Below, piece after piece: positions 19,124 to 26,640 of a DNA stretch of 32,473 nt; the stretch's first letter is position 1; the number at the start of each line of letters is the position of its first letter. The DNA lies in contig DUUV01000102.1 of NCBI GenBank assembly GCA_012841375.1, positions 1 through 32,473 of the forward strand. The letters run 5' to 3'. The DNA is from Candidatus Fermentithermobacillaceae bacterium (GTDB lineage Bacteria > Bacillota > Sulfobacillia > Fermentithermobacillales > Fermentithermobacillaceae). Position numbers and translations under genes: made by a program. The notes under the pieces were generated by a model. The model saw only the letters and a list, made by a program, of their open reading frames with translations, was not told where the DNA came from and searched no databases.

Positions 19124-20236
19124 ATGATACCGGCGATTGAGTGGGAAGACGGGAGGCTCGTCCTCCTCGACCAGAGGTACTTGCCTGGGCGGATAGAGTT
19201 TGTCCGTTGTAGGGATTTCCGGGAAATAGCAGGCGCCATAAAGGATATGGTAGTGAGAGGCGCCCCCGCCATAGGCATTGCCGGCGGATACGCGGTGGCC
19301 GTTGCCGTTCGAGAATGCAGAGACGGGGCGCGAGGGACCGACGGAAAGGACCGCCCTCTTGCCATAGAGGCGGATCTTGAGAAGTGCGCCGCATTCCTGA
19401 AAGAGGCAGCGGACCACATTTCGGCCGCTCGCCCTACTGCCGTGAACCTCATGTGGGCCGTGGACAGAGTTCTAGAGAAAGCACTGTCTGTACTCCGTGA
19501 CATCCTGAGGGCAGGTTCTGGACTCGAGACGGCTCTCGCGGAGGCGTACACCTCGGCGCTGGAAGAGGCCAGGGCTATCGAGAGGGAAGACCTGGAGATG
19601 AACAAGAGGATCGGGGCCAACGGCGCCCGCCTGATCCGCCCGGGTTCCCGGGTGCTCACCCACTGCAACGCCGGCGCCCTTGCCACGGGGGGTTATGGGA
19701 CGGCCCTGGGTGTTATCAGGAAGGCTTGGGAAGAGAAGAAGATATCCATGGTCTACGCCTGCGAGACACGTCCCTACCTGCAGGGCGCCCGGCTGACGGC
19801 TTGGGAACTCACTCAGGATGGTATCGACGTTACGTTGCTGGTGGACAGCGCCGCAGGGTATCTCATGTCCAAGGGAATGGTCGATTGCGTTGTAGTGGGG
19901 GCCGATCGTATCGCTCTGAACGGTGACGTAGCGAACAAGATCGGCACATACACTCTGGCGTGTCTCGCAGGCATCCACGACATCCCGTTCTACGTCGCGG
20001 CGCCCACCTCGACCTTTGACCCCACCATTAGCGATATGTCGGCGATCCCCGTAGAGGAGCGGTCACCCGAAGAAGTCCTCCATTTCAGGGGAGCGCCCAC
20101 CGGGCCGGAGGGGGTTAAGGCTGTGAACCCGTCCTTCGACCTTACACCCCACAAGCTCATTTCTGCCATAATCACGGAGAAGGGCGTCATAGAGCCCCCG
20201 ATACCCGAGAACTTACCCAGGGTCATCAAGGGATAA
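19124..20236 (+). CDS. mtnA: S-methyl-5-thioribose-1-phosphate isomerase
   Basis: MtnA converts methylthioribose-1-phosphate, the product of MtnP, into methylthioribulose-1-phosphate. The 370-residue sequence shows VVRGAPAIGIAGGY near the start, the catalytic cysteine Cys181 in THCNAGALATGGYGTALGVI, and the catalytic aspartate Asp261 in GADRIALNGDVANKIGTY. It resembles eIF2B-alpha-like regulatory folds, but these residues make the isomerase call firm. No further salvage genes (mtnB, C, D, W or K) are in the window. Two AbrB-like genes follow after 24 bp and may share the transcript. Confidence 0.94.
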   Translation: MIPAIEWEDGRLVLLDQRYLPGRIEFVRCRDFREIAGAIKDMVVRGAPAIGIAGGYAVAVAVRECRDGARGTDGKDRPLAIEADLEKCAAFLKEAADHISAARPTAVNLMWAVDRVLEKALSVLRDILRAGSGLETALAEAYTSALEEARAIEREDLEMNKRIGANGARLIRPGSRVLTHCNAGALATGGYGTALGVIRKAWEEKKISMVYACETRPYLQGARLTAWELTQDGIDVTLLVDSAAGYLMSKGMVDCVVVGADRIALNGDVANKIGTYTLACLAGIHDIPFYVAAPTSTFDPTISDMSAIPVEERSPEEVLHFRGAPTGPEGVKAVNPSFDLTPHKLISAIITEKGVIEPPIPENLPRVIKG

Positions 20237-20260
20237 CGCTGTTCTCAAGACGGAGGTACA

Positions 20261-20737
20261 ATGAACGAGAACAAAGGCCGGATCGAAGAGCGAGTCAACA
20301 ATGAGGAGCCGGAGCCGACATTGATTAAGTCCCGTTTCATAGACTCAGGCTGGCGTCTTACGATCCCGAAAGCCATAAGGGATCGCCTCGGCTGTTCCCC
20401 GGGCACCCCTATTTGCGTCAGCTATGACGGCATAGACATTATCGTGAAGTGCCCGACTACGTGCACGGATTGCCCCGATGTCGTACGCATGGGGTCGCTG
20501 GGCAAGGTTGTGTTGCCGCCCCGTGTCAGAGCGGAAGCGAACCTCTACAGGGGCCAGGTCATGACATTGAGTGTTGAAGACGGAAGAGTTCTTGTGAAGA
20601 GCGGAGATTCGCAGGTCCGCTGCAAGGCCTGCGGGTCGGAAATGGATGTCAAAGAGGAACTGGCCAACGTCCATCTCTGTCGCAGGTGCAGAGAGTCTCT
20701 GCAGAAGGCGGCAGTAAGAGCAGTAACCTGGAGGTAA
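20261..20737 (+). CDS. Double AbrB/SpoVT-like domain protein with zinc ribbon, copy 1
   Basis: This 158-residue protein is probably a transcription regulator. It has two swapped-hairpin AbrB-like units, about residues 25-62 (DSGWRLTIPKAIRDRLG) and 74-112 (GSLGKVVLPPRVRAEANLYRG). A C-terminal zinc ribbon follows, Cys121-x2-Cys124-x15-Cys140-x2-Cys143. Three more cysteines (64, 68, 71) sit between the AbrB units. ATG at 20261 has GGAGG 5 nt upstream. The next gene, 3 bp away, has the same plan. AbrB-like units usually dimerise to bind DNA, so one chain may form the unit alone. The target is unknown; I do not recognise a named family. Confidence 0.72.
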   Translation: MNENKGRIEERVNNEEPEPTLIKSRFIDSGWRLTIPKAIRDRLGCSPGTPICVSYDGIDIIVKCPTTCTDCPDVVRMGSLGKVVLPPRVRAEANLYRGQVMTLSVEDGRVLVKSGDSQVRCKACGSEMDVKEELANVHLCRRCRESLQKAAVRAVTWR

Positions 20738-20740
20738 TCG

Positions 20741-21250
20741 ATGAGACTTCAGGCCACCAAGACGCCAAGACAACATATGTCTACCTTGACCAACGGCTGG
20801 CGGTTCACGCTTCCCACGGCCATACGGAAGGCTCACGGGTGGGGTGCGGGCACAAAGCTCACTGCCATGATAAGGGGCGCAAGCCTGGTTTTCAGCACTA
20901 ACCCTCAAGTGGAAGACAGTCACACGTCCACCAATGGCAACCTGGCCAGAGAATTCGGTGACGAGATGTTCACTCCCGTCGAGTGCCATCTTGGCTCAGG
21001 CGGCAAGATTGTGTTGCCCGGTCCTATTAGGAGGCACCTGGGATGGGTCGTCGGCAAGCGCCTTGTGATTGTTGATGAGGGCGACGCTGTCGCCGCCACT
21101 CTTTGCTGTGATGCGAAGCGATGTGAATCGTGTAGAAGCATATCGGGAGTGCGGGAGGTCATCCAGAACGTCTTCCTATGCTCACAGTGTTGGGGTCAGT
21201 ACCTTCGCGAGATGAACTCCAAGCTCCGGCTTGGGAAGGTCAGGGTTTAG
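20741..21250 (+). CDS. Double AbrB/SpoVT-like domain protein with zinc ribbon, copy 2
   Basis: This 169-residue protein is a diverged relative of the gene before it. AbrB-like unit 1 is at about residues 14-52 (NGWRFTLPTAIRKAHGWGAG). Unit 2 is at about 85-118 (GSGGKIVLPGPIRRHLGW). The zinc ribbon is Cys128-x2-Cys131-x15-Cys147-x2-Cys150, with the same 15-residue spacing and an NVFLC that matches NVHLC in copy 1. The linker between the two units is longer and lacks the cysteines of copy 1. ATG at 20741 has GGAGG 6 nt upstream. Co-expression and heteromer formation are plausible but inferred. Confidence 0.72.
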   Translation: MRLQATKTPRQHMSTLTNGWRFTLPTAIRKAHGWGAGTKLTAMIRGASLVFSTNPQVEDSHTSTNGNLAREFGDEMFTPVECHLGSGGKIVLPGPIRRHLGWVVGKRLVIVDEGDAVAATLCCDAKRCESCRSISGVREVIQNVFLCSQCWGQYLREMNSKLRLGKVRV

Positions 21251-21314
21251 AGCGTCGCCCATTGATACTGTTTGTCGCAGTGTGTGCAAGCGGCGCACAG
21301 GCTGCGCGTGTGAG

Positions 21315-21343
21315 TTGCGGAGCTTGATATCCGAGGGTATAAT
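21315..21343 (+). promoter_or_regulatory. Promoter for tRNA-Gly and tRNA-Thr
   Basis: TTGCGG (21315-21320) and a perfect TATAAT (21338-21343) are 17 bp apart. Transcription would start near 21350, a few bases before the tRNA-Gly gene at 21356. Confidence 0.8.
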
Positions 21344-21355
21344 TGAGTTTGCCGA

Positions 21356-21430
21356 GCGGGAGTAGTTTAGTGGTAGAACGTCGGCTTCCCAAGCCGAAGG
21401 CCGCGGGTTCGAGCCCCGTCTCCCGCTCCA
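21356..21430 (+). tRNA. tRNA-Gly (anticodon CCC)
   Basis: This is a complete 75-base cloverleaf with encoded CCA. The acceptor GCGGGAG pairs with CTCCCGC, the anticodon stem TCGGC/GCCGA encloses TTCCCAA, and the T arm contains GGTTCGAGCCC. Anticodon CCC reads the glycine codon GGG. Confidence 0.96.
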
Positions 21431-21468
21431 GTTGATTTCCGCGGCACTCATGCGGAAAGGTCAGACGA

Positions 21469-21543
21469 GCCAGCGTAGCTCAGTGGTAGAGCAGCGGTTT
21501 CGTAAACCGCAGGCCATGGGTTCGAATCCCTTCGCTGGCTCCA
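21469..21543 (+). tRNA. tRNA-Thr (anticodon CGT)
   Basis: This is a complete 75-base cloverleaf with encoded CCA. The acceptor GCCAGCG pairs with CGCTGGC, the anticodon stem GCGGT/ACCGC encloses TTCGTAA, and the T arm contains GGTTCGAATCCC. Anticodon CGT reads the threonine codon ACG. It lies 38 bp after tRNA-Gly and shares its promoter. Confidence 0.96.
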
Positions 21544-21556
21544 TTTAATTCCTCGC

Positions 21557-23113
21557 TCAATTCTTGTGCCTTAGAACCACTCCCGGCCTCGCTCCGGTAT
21601 GCTCTCCTTCCTTCACCACGGGGACCCCGTTGACCAACACCCACTCGATTCCCGTCGGATACTGATGGGGCGCCGTGAACGTAGCGTTATCTATAACCGT
21701 ACCGGCGTCGAACAGCACGACGTCGGCCCGCATTCCTTCCCGGAGAAGGCCCCTGTCCTGCAGCCCGAGCCTCCACGCCGGGAGAGACGTCATCTTGCGG
21801 ATCGCTTCCTCGAGGCGCAGCAGATTGTGCTCTCGCACGTACCTCCCAAGGATCCGGACAAAAGTGCCGTATGAGCGGGGGTGAGGTTGGCCTTTGGCCG
21901 TCTTCACGTTATACGCCCTGCCGTCAGACCCGGCCATCACCCAGGGCTGGCGCATGACCATTCTGACGTCGTCCTCGCTCATCGCGAAATTCACGATGGA
22001 GACGACGCCGCCGTTTCTCTGCAGCAGTCCGAACGCCGCCTCTTCCGATGTTATCCCTTGCATCTTGCCGGTTTCCTCAATGCTCTTGCCGATGAATTTA
22101 TGGTCATCCGGGTTGTCCAGGGACGCGATCACGATCTTGTCCCAGTTGGCCCTCGCCCTGAGCGCATCGAGTATCTTCTCGCGCTCAACCGGGTCGGTCA
22201 GGAGCTCAGAGCCCTTCCCGCCTCTCCATGCCGATACCGGCACCGGAGAACCGAGGCCTGTCGATGACGCTATGTACGGGTATTGGTCGGCGGTTATGTC
22301 CAAGCCGGCGTCGCGCGCCTTCTCGACCATGGCTATGGAGTGTTCCACCATGCCCCAGTTGGCTTCACCCATGACTTTGAAATGGGATACCTGTACCGGT
22401 ATACCGGCGGCGAACCCGATGTCTATGGCCTCTTGCAGGGCCTCAAGCAGCCGGACTCCCTCGCTTCGAAGATGAGTGAAATAGTAGCCGCGATGCTTGG
22501 CCACGATTTTGGCCAGTTCAATGACTTCGTCTGTCTTGGAGTATCTACCCGGAACGTAGATGAGCCCCGACGACATCCCAAAGGCTCCCTGTTCCATAGC
22601 GTCGTCCACGAGTTTCTTCATTAACTTCAGCTCGCGTTCATCGGGTGCGCGGTTTTCCACGCCCATGACTTGGCGGCGAACTGTCCCGTGTCCGACAAGC
22701 GGGGCTACGTTGACGCTGATTCCCTGATCCTCAAGTATCTTTATATAGGAAGCCATGTCGGTCCACTGGTGCGTATCGACGTTTTCGTCGTCGTCCTCTT
22801 GTGCGTCTTCTGTGAGACCTAAGCCCCTCGGCGCACCCGAAGACCCGCACTGGCCGATGACTTCGGTTGTGACTCCTTGCATTATCTTGCTGTCTGCAGT
22901 CGGGTTTACTATGAGCGAGAGGTCGGAATGTGAGTGGGCATCGATGAAGCCGGGCGATAGGTACTTGCCCCCGGCGTCGACCACATTCTTGGCTTCCCCA
23001 TCAATGGATCCAATCTTGACAATGGCGCCGTCTTTGACTGCGACGTCTGCGATGAACCAAGGCGCGCCGGTTCCATCCAGGACCCGGGCTTTCTTGAAGA
23101 CTATGTCGAACAT
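21557..23113 (-). CDS. N-acyl-D-amino-acid deacylase (D-aminoacylase family)
   Basis: This 518-residue member of the amidohydrolase superfamily probably removes the acyl group from N-acyl-D-amino acids. Family residues are visible: the metal site DAHSHSD with His60 and His62, Cys89 in VIGQCGSSG, His in FTHLRSEG and in QVSHFKVMG, and Asp in AGSDGRA. An acidic segment (EDAQEDDDENVD) follows the Cys region. ATG at 23113 has AGGAGG 8 nt upstream; the frame runs 30 codons further up but without similarity. It is on the lagging strand, converges on tRNA-Thr 13 bp away, and is divergent from the por operon. Some family members act as dihydroorotase-like or D-glutamate deacylases, so the substrate is open. 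Confidence 0.85.
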   Translation of the reverse strand: MFDIVFKKARVLDGTGAPWFIADVAVKDGAIVKIGSIDGEAKNVVDAGGKYLSPGFIDAHSHSDLSLIVNPTADSKIMQGVTTEVIGQCGSSGAPRGLGLTEDAQEDDDENVDTHQWTDMASYIKILEDQGISVNVAPLVGHGTVRRQVMGVENRAPDERELKLMKKLVDDAMEQGAFGMSSGLIYVPGRYSKTDEVIELAKIVAKHRGYYFTHLRSEGVRLLEALQEAIDIGFAAGIPVQVSHFKVMGEANWGMVEHSIAMVEKARDAGLDITADQYPYIASSTGLGSPVPVSAWRGGKGSELLTDPVEREKILDALRARANWDKIVIASLDNPDDHKFIGKSIEETGKMQGITSEEAAFGLLQRNGGVVSIVNFAMSEDDVRMVMRQPWVMAGSDGRAYNVKTAKGQPHPRSYGTFVRILGRYVREHNLLRLEEAIRKMTSLPAWRLGLQDRGLLREGMRADVVLFDAGTVIDNATFTAPHQYPTGIEWVLVNGVPVVKEGEHTGARPGVVLRHKN

Positions 23114-23262
23114 CGGACGGACCTCCTCGGGGATTTCATTATATTGGTACATTTCAAGACCATAAGTGACTAATCCTGTCCGGGTGTATTTTCCAGGATG
23201 CATAAGTATTCCGATTGCCGGATCTGGTTTCCATCGGGAACCAATCCCTACCTTTACCTGCC

Positions 23263-23320
23263 TTGACGCCCACTAGCCTGTCTGTTACTTTTATGAGAGA
23301 TAGTACGTTGTTTCACGTAC
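23263..23320 (+). promoter_or_regulatory. Possible por operon promoter and operator palindrome
   Basis: TTGACG (23263-23268) lies 17 bp before a weak -10 TACTTT (23286-23291). Just downstream is a perfect inverted repeat, GTACGT (23303-23308) and ACGTAC (23315-23320) with a 6-bp spacer. A site over the transcript start would suit a repressor. The promoter assignment is weak; the palindrome itself is plain. Confidence 0.45.
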
Positions 23321-23374
23321 GTTTTGGCAGTGAGTTAAATGCATCAGGTAGATCACTTCTAGGAGGAAGGGCTC

Positions 23375-23956
23375 GTGTCAAATCTGGTTGAGATCCGCTG
23401 GCACGCAAGAGGCGGACAGGGCGCAAAGACGGCGTCGACCCTGCTCGCGGAGTCCGCTCTCAGTGCCGGGAAATACGTTCAGGGCTTTCCGGAATACGGC
23501 CCGGAGCGTATGGGGGCGCCAATTCTGGCTTTTAACAGGATTGGCGACGAGCCGATCACGATTCACTCCAACGTCGATAGTCCCGACGTTGTGATGGTCC
23601 TCGACCCGTCCCTCATCGGTCCCGTCAACGTCGCCGAAGGTCTTAAGGAAGGCGGCGTCATTGTCGTAAACACGGATCTAGATCCCGAATCAGTAAGAGA
23701 AAAACTAGGCGCAGGTGGCAACTACACGGTGGCGACTGTTGACGCCAGCGGCATCGCCGTGGCCACTATCGGTAGGGATATACCGAACACTCCAATGATT
23801 GGCGCTCTCCTCAAACTCAGGGAGTTCCTTCCGTTTGAGTCATTCATGGAACGGATGCGAATCGACTTGGAGCGGAAGTTCCAGGGGCGCAAAGGCGTAG
23901 TTGAGGGGAACATTAACGCCATGCGTAGAGCCTATCAGGAGGTGAAGCAGGCGTGA
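23375..23956 (+). CDS. porC: Pyruvate:ferredoxin oxidoreductase, gamma subunit
   Basis: This is the gamma subunit of a four-subunit 2-oxoacid:ferredoxin oxidoreductase, which in anaerobes splits pyruvate and CoA into acetyl-CoA, CO2 and reduced ferredoxin. The 193-residue sequence carries the domain signature RWHARGGQGAKTAS at 8-21 and then FPEYGPERMGAPILAFNRI. The start is GTG at 23375 with AGGAGG 8 nt upstream. Its stop overlaps the delta-subunit start as GTGA. Pyruvate is the likeliest substrate from order and sequence, but a 2-ketoisovalerate enzyme of the same layout cannot be excluded. Confidence 0.88.
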   Translation: MSNLVEIRWHARGGQGAKTASTLLAESALSAGKYVQGFPEYGPERMGAPILAFNRIGDEPITIHSNVDSPDVVMVLDPSLIGPVNVAEGLKEGGVIVVNTDLDPESVREKLGAGGNYTVATVDASGIAVATIGRDIPNTPMIGALLKLREFLPFESFMERMRIDLERKFQGRKGVVEGNINAMRRAYQEVKQA

Positions 23957-24234
23957 CCATGAAAGGATACAAGGACTTGCCGGAAGGTGGCGTCATTCCC
24001 GAGAAGGGCAACTCAGTGCTGTACAAGACCGGAGAATGGAGAAGCATGAGGCCCGTATGGCATTCCGAAGGCTGTGTGCACTGCCTCATGTGTTGGGTAT
24101 TCTGTCCCGACTCATCCATAAAGGTTGAGGACGGCAAGATGGTTGGCATTGATTACGACCACTGCAAGGGCTGCGGGATTTGTGCCCGTGAGTGTCCACG
24201 GAAAGAAAAAGCCCTTCAAATGGTCAAAGAGTAG
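23953..24234 (+). CDS. porD: Pyruvate:ferredoxin oxidoreductase, delta subunit (2[4Fe-4S])
   Basis: This 93-residue ferredoxin-like subunit passes electrons to external ferredoxin. Two [4Fe-4S] cluster motifs are complete: Cys41, 44, 47, 51 (CVHCLMCWVFCP) and Cys71, 74, 77, 81 (CKGCGICARECP). The GTG start at 23953 overlaps the porC stop; ATG at 23959 is an alternative. The stop is followed by a 40-bp gap before the alpha subunit. Confidence 0.92.
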   Translation: MTMKGYKDLPEGGVIPEKGNSVLYKTGEWRSMRPVWHSEGCVHCLMCWVFCPDSSIKVEDGKMVGIDYDHCKGCGICARECPRKEKALQMVKE

Positions 24235-24274
24235 ACCACCTAGGGCAGTTCTTTCTTAAGGAGGACACAAGAGG

Positions 24275-25465
24275 ATGGCATCAGAGAAAAAGCAGGTGGC
24301 TATGACCGGCAATGAGGCCGTAGCCAACGCTATCAGGCAAATAAACCCGGATGTCATGGCCGCTTATCCCATCACTCCGCAGACAGACATCGTACAATTC
24401 TACTCCACGTTTGCGGCGAATGGGCTCGTAGACACCCAGATGGTTACGGTGGAGAGCGAGCACTCGGCGATGTCTGCTACAGTGGGTGCTTCCGCCGCGG
24501 GTTCCAGGGCCATGACCGCGACGTCGTCTCAGGGTCTGGCTCTCATGCATGAGATCCTTCACATTGCTTCGGGATTCAGACTCCCCATAGCCATGCCCGT
24601 CGTCAACCGGGCGGTCTCGGCTCCCATCAACATCCACTGCGATCACTCGGATACCATGGCTGCGCTCACGACTGGCTGGATTCAGCTCTACGGCGAGAGC
24701 GCTCAAGAGGCCTACGACAACATGATCCAGGCAGTGAAGATCGCCGAGGACCCGAGGGTAAGGCTGCCGGTCATGGTGTGCTACGACGGCTTTATCACCA
24801 GCCACGCCGTGGAGAACCTGGTCTTGGTTCCCGATGACGCGGTGAAGGCGTTCGTGGGTGAGTACAAGTCAGAGTACGGGCTCTTCGATTTCGAAAAGCC
24901 GATTACTTTCGGTCCACTGGTCCTTCCGGATTACTTCAGTGAACTCAAGGCTCAGCAGAGCGACGCCATGCTCGCGGCCAAAGAGGTAATCCTGGAAGTT
25001 GCCGAGGAGTACGAGAAGATATCCGGCAGGAAATACGGTTACTTTGAGGCATACAAGCTGGACGACGCCGAGAGAGTCATAGTAGTCCTTTCATCGGCGG
25101 CCGGGACGACCAAAGCCGTGGTGGATGAGCTTAGGGCTGCAGGCGAGAAGGTCGGTCTCTTGAAGCCCAGGGTTCTCCGGCCGTTCCCCGCTGAGGAATT
25201 GGTGAAAGCCCTCTCGGGCGCCAAGGTCGTGGCGGTTATGGACAGGGCGGAGACCTTCTCCACTCAGGGCGGACAGCTCTTCGCCGAGATCCGCTCGGCG
25301 TTCTACGAGGCCTCAAAGAAGCCGCTCATCAAGAACTACATCTTTGGTCTCGGTGGGCGCGATACCACGACAAGCGATATACGGAAGGTCTACGAAGAGC
25401 TTAAGAAGGATCAAGAGCGCGGGTCTGTGGACCGCAAGGTCACTCACCTGGACGTCAGAGTATAG
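24275..25465 (+). CDS. porA: Pyruvate:ferredoxin oxidoreductase, alpha subunit
   Basis: The alpha subunit (396 residues) forms part of the thiamine diphosphate active site and the substrate pocket. The N-terminal pyrimidine-binding domain starts with GNEAVANAIRQI and AYPITPQT at 30-37, then ESEHSAMSATVGASAAGSRA and TSSQGLALMHE. The central RAVSAPINIHCDHSD stretch is typical of pyruvate enzymes. The C-terminal half has the transketolase C-like part with LKPRVLRPFPAEEL and VMDRAETFSTQGG. ATG at 24275 has AAGGAGG about 10 nt upstream. The beta subunit begins 14 bp after its stop. Confidence 0.92.
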   Translation: MASEKKQVAMTGNEAVANAIRQINPDVMAAYPITPQTDIVQFYSTFAANGLVDTQMVTVESEHSAMSATVGASAAGSRAMTATSSQGLALMHEILHIASGFRLPIAMPVVNRAVSAPINIHCDHSDTMAALTTGWIQLYGESAQEAYDNMIQAVKIAEDPRVRLPVMVCYDGFITSHAVENLVLVPDDAVKAFVGEYKSEYGLFDFEKPITFGPLVLPDYFSELKAQQSDAMLAAKEVILEVAEEYEKISGRKYGYFEAYKLDDAERVIVVLSSAAGTTKAVVDELRAAGEKVGLLKPRVLRPFPAEELVKALSGAKVVAVMDRAETFSTQGGQLFAEIRSAFYEASKKPLIKNYIFGLGGRDTTTSDIRKVYEELKKDQERGSVDRKVTHLDVRV

Positions 25466-25479
25466 GAGGGGAGACATAG

Positions 25480-26424
25480 ATGGCAAGCTTGAAGGAACTA
25501 TCTGCGATACCGGAAGTGCTTGCTCCAGGCCACAGGCTATGCGCAGGCTGCGGCGCTCCCATCGTAGTACGCCAGATCACCAGGGCCGCTCAAGGTCCCC
25601 TGGTTGTAACCAACGCTACCGGTTGTCTCGAGGTATCAACGACGGTATACCCGTACACTTCGTGGAATACCCCGTGGATCCATAATGCTTTTGAGAACGC
25701 CGCCGCGACGGCGTCGGGAGTCGAGGCTGCTTACCAGGCACTAAAGCGCAGGGGCAAACTCGATAAGGATGTCAAGTTCGTGGTGTTCGGCGGAGACGGC
25801 GGCACTTACGACATCGGTTTCCAGAGCCTCTCCGGAGCAATGGAGAGAAACCACAACCTCGTGTACGTTTGCTACGACAACGGAGCGTACATGAACACCG
25901 GCATCCAGAGGTCATCGGCCACCCCCAAGGGAGCCGACACGACCACCAGCCCGGTGGGCAAGCTGAGCTACGGCAAGCGGGAGAACAGGAAGGACCTCAC
26001 CCTCATCATGGCCGCTCACAACATTCCGTACGCGGCTCAGGTATCTCCTGCACACTGGAACGACCTTTACCAAAAGGCCGAGAAGGCCTTCGCAGCGGGC
26101 GGCGCCGCGTTCATCAACGCTTTGGCCCCGTGCCCCAGAGGGTGGAGGCACGATTCCAAAGACACCATCGCGATCTGCCGCTTGGCGGTTGACACCTGCT
26201 TCTGGCCTCTCTACGAAGTGGTAGAGGGCAAGACTCGTGTGACCTACAAGCCGAGAGAGAAGAAGCCCGTAACCGAGTTCCTCAAGGCTCAGGGCAGGTT
26301 CAGGCACCTGTTCCAGCCCGGCAACGAGGCCATCCTTGAGGAGATTCAGAAAGAAGTCGACCGCAGGTGGGAAGAGCTTCTGGCGCTTGAGGAGATCTCA
26401 AACCGCCAGGGTGAGACCGCTTAG
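25480..26424 (+). CDS. porB: Pyruvate:ferredoxin oxidoreductase, beta subunit
   Basis: The beta subunit (314 residues) binds thiamine diphosphate and a proximal [4Fe-4S] cluster. Cluster ligands are Cys21, Cys24, Cys49 and Cys218 (LCAGCGAP, NATGCLEV, PCPRGW). The thiamine motif is GDGGTYDIG from residue 105 followed by YDNGAYMNTG. Length and motifs match PorB. It is the last gene of porCDAB. A loose inverted repeat (GCCGAAA at 26425, TTTCGGC at 26454) follows the stop but lacks a T-run. Confidence 0.93.
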   Translation: MASLKELSAIPEVLAPGHRLCAGCGAPIVVRQITRAAQGPLVVTNATGCLEVSTTVYPYTSWNTPWIHNAFENAAATASGVEAAYQALKRRGKLDKDVKFVVFGGDGGTYDIGFQSLSGAMERNHNLVYVCYDNGAYMNTGIQRSSATPKGADTTTSPVGKLSYGKRENRKDLTLIMAAHNIPYAAQVSPAHWNDLYQKAEKAFAAGGAAFINALAPCPRGWRHDSKDTIAICRLAVDTCFWPLYEVVEGKTRVTYKPREKKPVTEFLKAQGRFRHLFQPGNEAILEEIQKEVDRRWEELLALEEISNRQGETA

Positions 26425-26492
26425 GCCGAAAGAAAGGCCCTTGTGGCGCAGCTTTTCGGCACACCACGTTGGGAGGTCAGTTGCGAACAGCG

Positions 26493-26501
26493 TGGTATAA
26501 T
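26493..26501 (+). promoter_or_regulatory. Extended -10 promoter for gltX
   Basis: TGGTATAAT is a perfect -10 hexamer with the TGn extension, which can replace a -35 box. No good -35 is found 16-18 bp upstream. Transcription would start near 26508, giving a leader of about 133 nt. Confidence 0.65.
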
Positions 26502-26511
26502 AAGGGACGCG

Positions 26512-26536
26512 GAGGGCGGGAGCCGATCCCGCCCTC
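26512..26536 (+). promoter_or_regulatory. Stem-loop at the 5' end of the gltX leader
   Basis: GAGGGCGGGA (26512-26521) and TCCCGCCCTC (26527-26536) form a perfect 10-bp GC-rich stem with a 5-nt loop. It begins within about 4 nt of the predicted transcript start. The sequence after it is CTTCGT rather than a T-run, so it is not a good terminator. A role in mRNA stability or leader regulation is inferred. Confidence 0.6.
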
Positions 26537-26573
26537 TTCGTAATCACGGATCCCTGTGGACGGAACGCGGCGG

Positions 26574-26587
26574 CCGTCGATCGACGG
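26574..26587. repeat. 14-bp perfect palindrome in gltX leader
   Basis: CCGTCGATCGACGG is perfectly self-complementary. It lies between the stem-loop and the gltX start, where it could be an operator or a second hairpin. No known regulator site is recognised. Confidence 0.5.
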
Positions 26588-26640
26588 TTGTGACCGGTGG
26601 CCGGGCCGGCAAGCAAGTGAGAAGGAACGGGGTGTTTTCT

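Noticed and set aside
21251-21314. Terminator after the second AbrB-like gene
   Set aside because: A short GCGCA/TGCGC pairing exists, but the stem is only 5 bp and no T-run follows.
26425-26460. Intrinsic terminator after porB
   Set aside because: GCCGAAA and TTTCGGC can pair, but the loop is 22 nt and no T-run follows, so it does not fit an intrinsic terminator.
26502-26640. T-box riboswitch in the gltX leader
   Set aside because: No T-box consensus (TGGNACCGCG-like), specifier loop or terminator was found; only a simple stem-loop and a palindrome.
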